From positions 5,418,501 through 5,482,500 of the forward strand of contig NZ_CP108568.1 in the NCBI RefSeq assembly GCF_036010485.1: a stretch of 64,000 nt of DNA. Direction: 5' to 3'. The notes under the pieces were generated by a model. The model worked only from the letters and a program-made list of their open reading frames with translations, was not told the origin of the DNA and made no database searches. The position numbers were made by a program, and so were the translations under genes. The DNA is from Streptomyces sp. NBC_01198 (GTDB lineage: Bacteria > Actinomycetota > Actinomycetes > Streptomycetales > Streptomycetaceae). Positions within the stretch are counted from its first letter, which is position 1, and every line of letters starts with the position of its first letter. Below, one piece after another: positions 61,992-64,000 of this stretch.

Positions 61992-63335
61992 CTATTTCTT
62001 CACCCGCACGGTCTTCGTCGACCGCGTCTCCAGGGTCATCTCGTCGGCGTCGGCGACACGGGCCTTGAGCCGCACAGTACCGCTCGGCGCGTCGACGACG
62101 TCGACCACCTTCGCCAGCAGCTTGGCGGTGTCCTCGTTGCCCAGGGCGCTGGCGAGCTGCACCGCGCGGCCGAGTTTGGAGGTCGCGCCGTCCATGTCAC
62201 CGGACTTGCGGGCCTCCAGGCCCTGCTGGATGGCCTGGGCGAGCTCGGCCTGGCCGGTGTAGTGCGCGACCTGCGGGTTGATCCGGGTCGAGGCCGCCAT
62301 GTCGTCGGTCCACAACGCCCGCACCAGGCCCTGCCCGAGCACCTGCGGGGTGCCGTCGGGCTGCGGCAGCACCAGCGACAGCCGGGCGGCGAGCATCTCC
62401 TGGCCGACACCGGCGTTCGGCACCCGCACGCACACGTGGTAGTCGCGGGACTCGTCGCCCCACGAGCCGGTCGGGTAGTCGCCGGCCCGCGGGCCCGCCT
62501 CGACGCGGCGGGCGGTCACGTCCTCCACGACCGGTGCGACCTGCTTGACGAAGACGATCTCGGAGCCCTGCGGGGTCCACAGCCGGAGGCTGACGTCGGC
62601 GACCTCCTTGCCCATCGCCTTCTCCATCATCGCCTGGAAGTCCGCGGCCAGGCCCGCGGGATCGGCGACGATGTCCACCGAGCCGAGCAACGCGGAGGCG
62701 ATCCCGGTCAGCTCCTTGACCTCCCAGTCGGTCCCCACCCCGCGGGCGTCGCAGGTGAAGCGACCCGCACAGGAGTCCAGCGCCGACTGCAACTCCTCGG
62801 GTTTCTCATGCTCGTTGCGGCCGTCGGTCAGCAGGATCCCGTGGCGGATGGCCGCGTCGCCGGACGAGAGCAGCTTGTCGGCCAGCCGCAGCCAGGTGCC
62901 GATCGCGGTGCCGCCGCCTGCCGTCAGCCGGCGCAGCGCCTGCCTGGCCTGGGCGCGGGTCGCCGGATCGGCCACCGCCAGGCCGCCGTTGGCCGGGAAG
63001 ACCTCGCGCGCCACGTGCGTACCGCCGATCACCGCGAAGGCGACGCCGTCGCGTATCGCGTCGATCGCGACCGCGGTGGCGTCCCGCGCGTTGCGCATCT
63101 TGGTCGGCGGATACTCCATCGACCCCGAGCAGTCGACCATGACCACCACGCCCGCGGCCGGCCCGTTCCGCGCGCCGGCGGCCGCGCCGGGCAGGGGGTG
63201 GCCGCCGGTGGTGCCGCCACCGGTGGAGGTGACCGTCACGATGGCGTTGACCTCGCGGCCGCCCTCCGGCAGGTATTCGTTCTGGTAGACGTCGACCGAG
63301 AACTGCGGCATGTTCGGTTTCGAGAGAATGGCCAT
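61992..63335 (-). CDS. VWA (von Willebrand factor A) domain protein
   Basis: 447 aa. MIDAS metal motif VVVMVDCSGSMEYPP (DxSxS) with the distal Thr/Asp positions in GGTAIGTW and GILLTDGRNEH. The rest is a beta-rich region and a helical C-terminus with TPR-like helices (GLEARKSGDMDGATSKLGRAVQLASALGN). No signal peptide: a cytoplasmic scaffold. Between PP2C and FHA genes it matches the conserved Streptomyces kinase/phosphatase signalling set. ATG at 63335. Confidence 0.92.
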   Translation of the reverse strand: MAILSKPNMPQFSVDVYQNEYLPEGGREVNAIVTVTSTGGGTTGGHPLPGAAAGARNGPAAGVVVMVDCSGSMEYPPTKMRNARDATAVAIDAIRDGVAFAVIGGTHVAREVFPANGGLAVADPATRAQARQALRRLTAGGGTAIGTWLRLADKLLSSGDAAIRHGILLTDGRNEHEKPEELQSALDSCAGRFTCDARGVGTDWEVKELTGIASALLGSVDIVADPAGLAADFQAMMEKAMGKEVADVSLRLWTPQGSEIVFVKQVAPVVEDVTARRVEAGPRAGDYPTGSWGDESRDYHVCVRVPNAGVGQEMLAARLSLVLPQPDGTPQVLGQGLVRALWTDDMAASTRINPQVAHYTGQAELAQAIQQGLEARKSGDMDGATSKLGRAVQLASALGNEDTAKLLAKVVDVVDAPSGTVRLKARVADADEMTLETRSTKTVRVKK

Positions 63336-63390
63336 CGCTTCCTGCGCTCCTTTGAAGCCCGTTCACAGCCCCGCCCAGCTTGTCCGGAAG

Positions 63391-64000
63391 CTACGCGGAT
63401 GGGAATCCTGCCCGGGACACGGCGGCCGGGAACGGCAGCACCGCGACCGTTACGTTGTCGTGGCCGCCGCCGTCCAGTGCCACACCCAGCAGGGTGCGCG
63501 CGCTGTGCAGCGGGCGGCTGCGTGCGTCGGCCGGGATCGCCTCGGCCATCTCGGCGGCCGACTCGGCGTAGTTCCACAGCCCGTCGGTGCACACCACGAT
63601 CACTCCGGGACCCTCCGGCTGGAAGGCGGCCACATGCGGGTCGACCTCCACCGCGTCGGCGCCCAGCCAGCCGGTGATGGCGTGCGCCCGCACGTCGGCG
63701 TAGGCCTCGGCCTCCGACATCAGGTCCGCCGCGACCATCCTGGCCGCCCACGAGTCGTCCTCGGTCAGCCGGGAGGCGGGCAGCGTACGGTCGTCAGGGA
63801 TCCAGTACGCACGGCTGTCGCCGATCCAGCCGACGGTGAAGACCGGGCCGGTCACCACCGCGCTGACGCAGGTGCACGCCGGGGCGTTGTGGTGCGGGAC
63901 GCCGCCCGCCGGCTCCTCCTCCGCCGCGAGCGCCGTCACCGCGTCGAAGGCCGACATCAGGGCGCCGCGCATGGCGTCCTCCGCCGGGGTGCCGCGCTCC
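63391..64000 (-). CDS. PP2C-family Ser/Thr phosphatase (5' end outside window)
   Basis: The frame is open to the window end; about 203 residues are seen. PP2C motifs: ACTCVSAVVTGPVFTVGWIGDSRAYWI with the metal-binding GDSRAY, LTEDDSW, VDPHVAAF, VVVCTDGLW (DG) and GGHDNVTVAVLPF (GxxDN). The first metal-binding motif (DGxGG) lies beyond the window. It is 55 nt upstream of the VWA gene on the same strand. It would reverse Ser/Thr phosphorylation read by the FHA protein. Confidence 0.93.
   Translation of the reverse strand, partial: ERGTPAEDAMRGALMSAFDAVTALAAEEEPAGGVPHHNAPACTCVSAVVTGPVFTVGWIGDSRAYWIPDDRTLPASRLTEDDSWAARMVAADLMSEAEAYADVRAHAITGWLGADAVEVDPHVAAFQPEGPGVIVVCTDGLWNYAESAAEMAEAIPADARSRPLHSARTLLGVALDGGGHDNVTVAVLPFPAAVSRAGFPSA

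Overview
The window is high-GC actinobacterial chromosome, almost certainly from Streptomyces or a close relative in the Streptomycetaceae. Evidence for this is the codon bias (G or C at nearly every third position), frequent GTG and TTG starts, GTGA/ATGA translational coupling, a TTA codon in a clear adpA gene, a dynA-dynB-ssbB sporulation cluster and a LAxTG cell-wall anchor. From memory, unverified, the order adpA-orn, glmS, acdH/accA, TetR, speB, GH3, gltA, dynAB-ssbB, ettA follows the core-arm backbone of S. coelicolor. No prophage, ICE, CRISPR or biosynthetic cluster was found.

Layout. 0-6 kb: end of a Rossmann-type protein, tRNA-His, the developmental regulator adpA with oligoribonuclease orn, a universal stress protein and glmS. 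6-15 kb: branched-chain acyl-CoA (leucine/isovalerate-type) catabolism as two divergent units, carboxylase beta - carboxylase alpha/biotin - HMG-CoA lyase - acyl-CoA dehydrogenase against TetR - acyl-CoA dehydrogenase - thioesterase II. They are separated by a striking double palindromic operator. 15-24 kb: a phosphatase-family protein, agmatinase, a fused four-domain ABC exporter, a Tat-exported GH3 hexosaminidase and a lipoprotein. 24-30.5 kb: LysR and LacI regulators around an uncharacterised sugar pathway (Gfo/Idh oxidoreductase, DUF993 aldolase-like protein, two TIM-barrel isomerases), with two matching LacI operators. 30.5-37.5 kb: recD2, citrate synthase, SDR, DedA, then a deletion scar joining the remnants of a divergent TetR/MMPL pair. 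37.5-41.8 kb: amino-sugar-type SIS isomerase and class II aldolase, dienelactone hydrolase, MarR and tRNA-Arg. 42-49 kb: dynA-dynB, ssbB behind two perfect DnaA boxes, a sortase-anchored thioester-domain adhesin, and a TTA-containing Doc/HicA-like protein that looks foreign. 49-64 kb: ettA with a thioesterase, an ABC/FtsX export operon, truncated globin, a PIMT-like methyltransferase, and a PP2C - VWA - FHA phospho-signalling set cut by the window end.

The best candidates for new biology are the LacI/DUF993 sugar operon, the Doc-HicA-like fusion with two TTA codons, the thioester adhesin next to the sporulation genes, DnaA boxes in front of ssbB and recD2, the double TetR operator and the TetR/MMPL deletion scar. 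All functions are read from sequence and remembered family features; no database search was possible.
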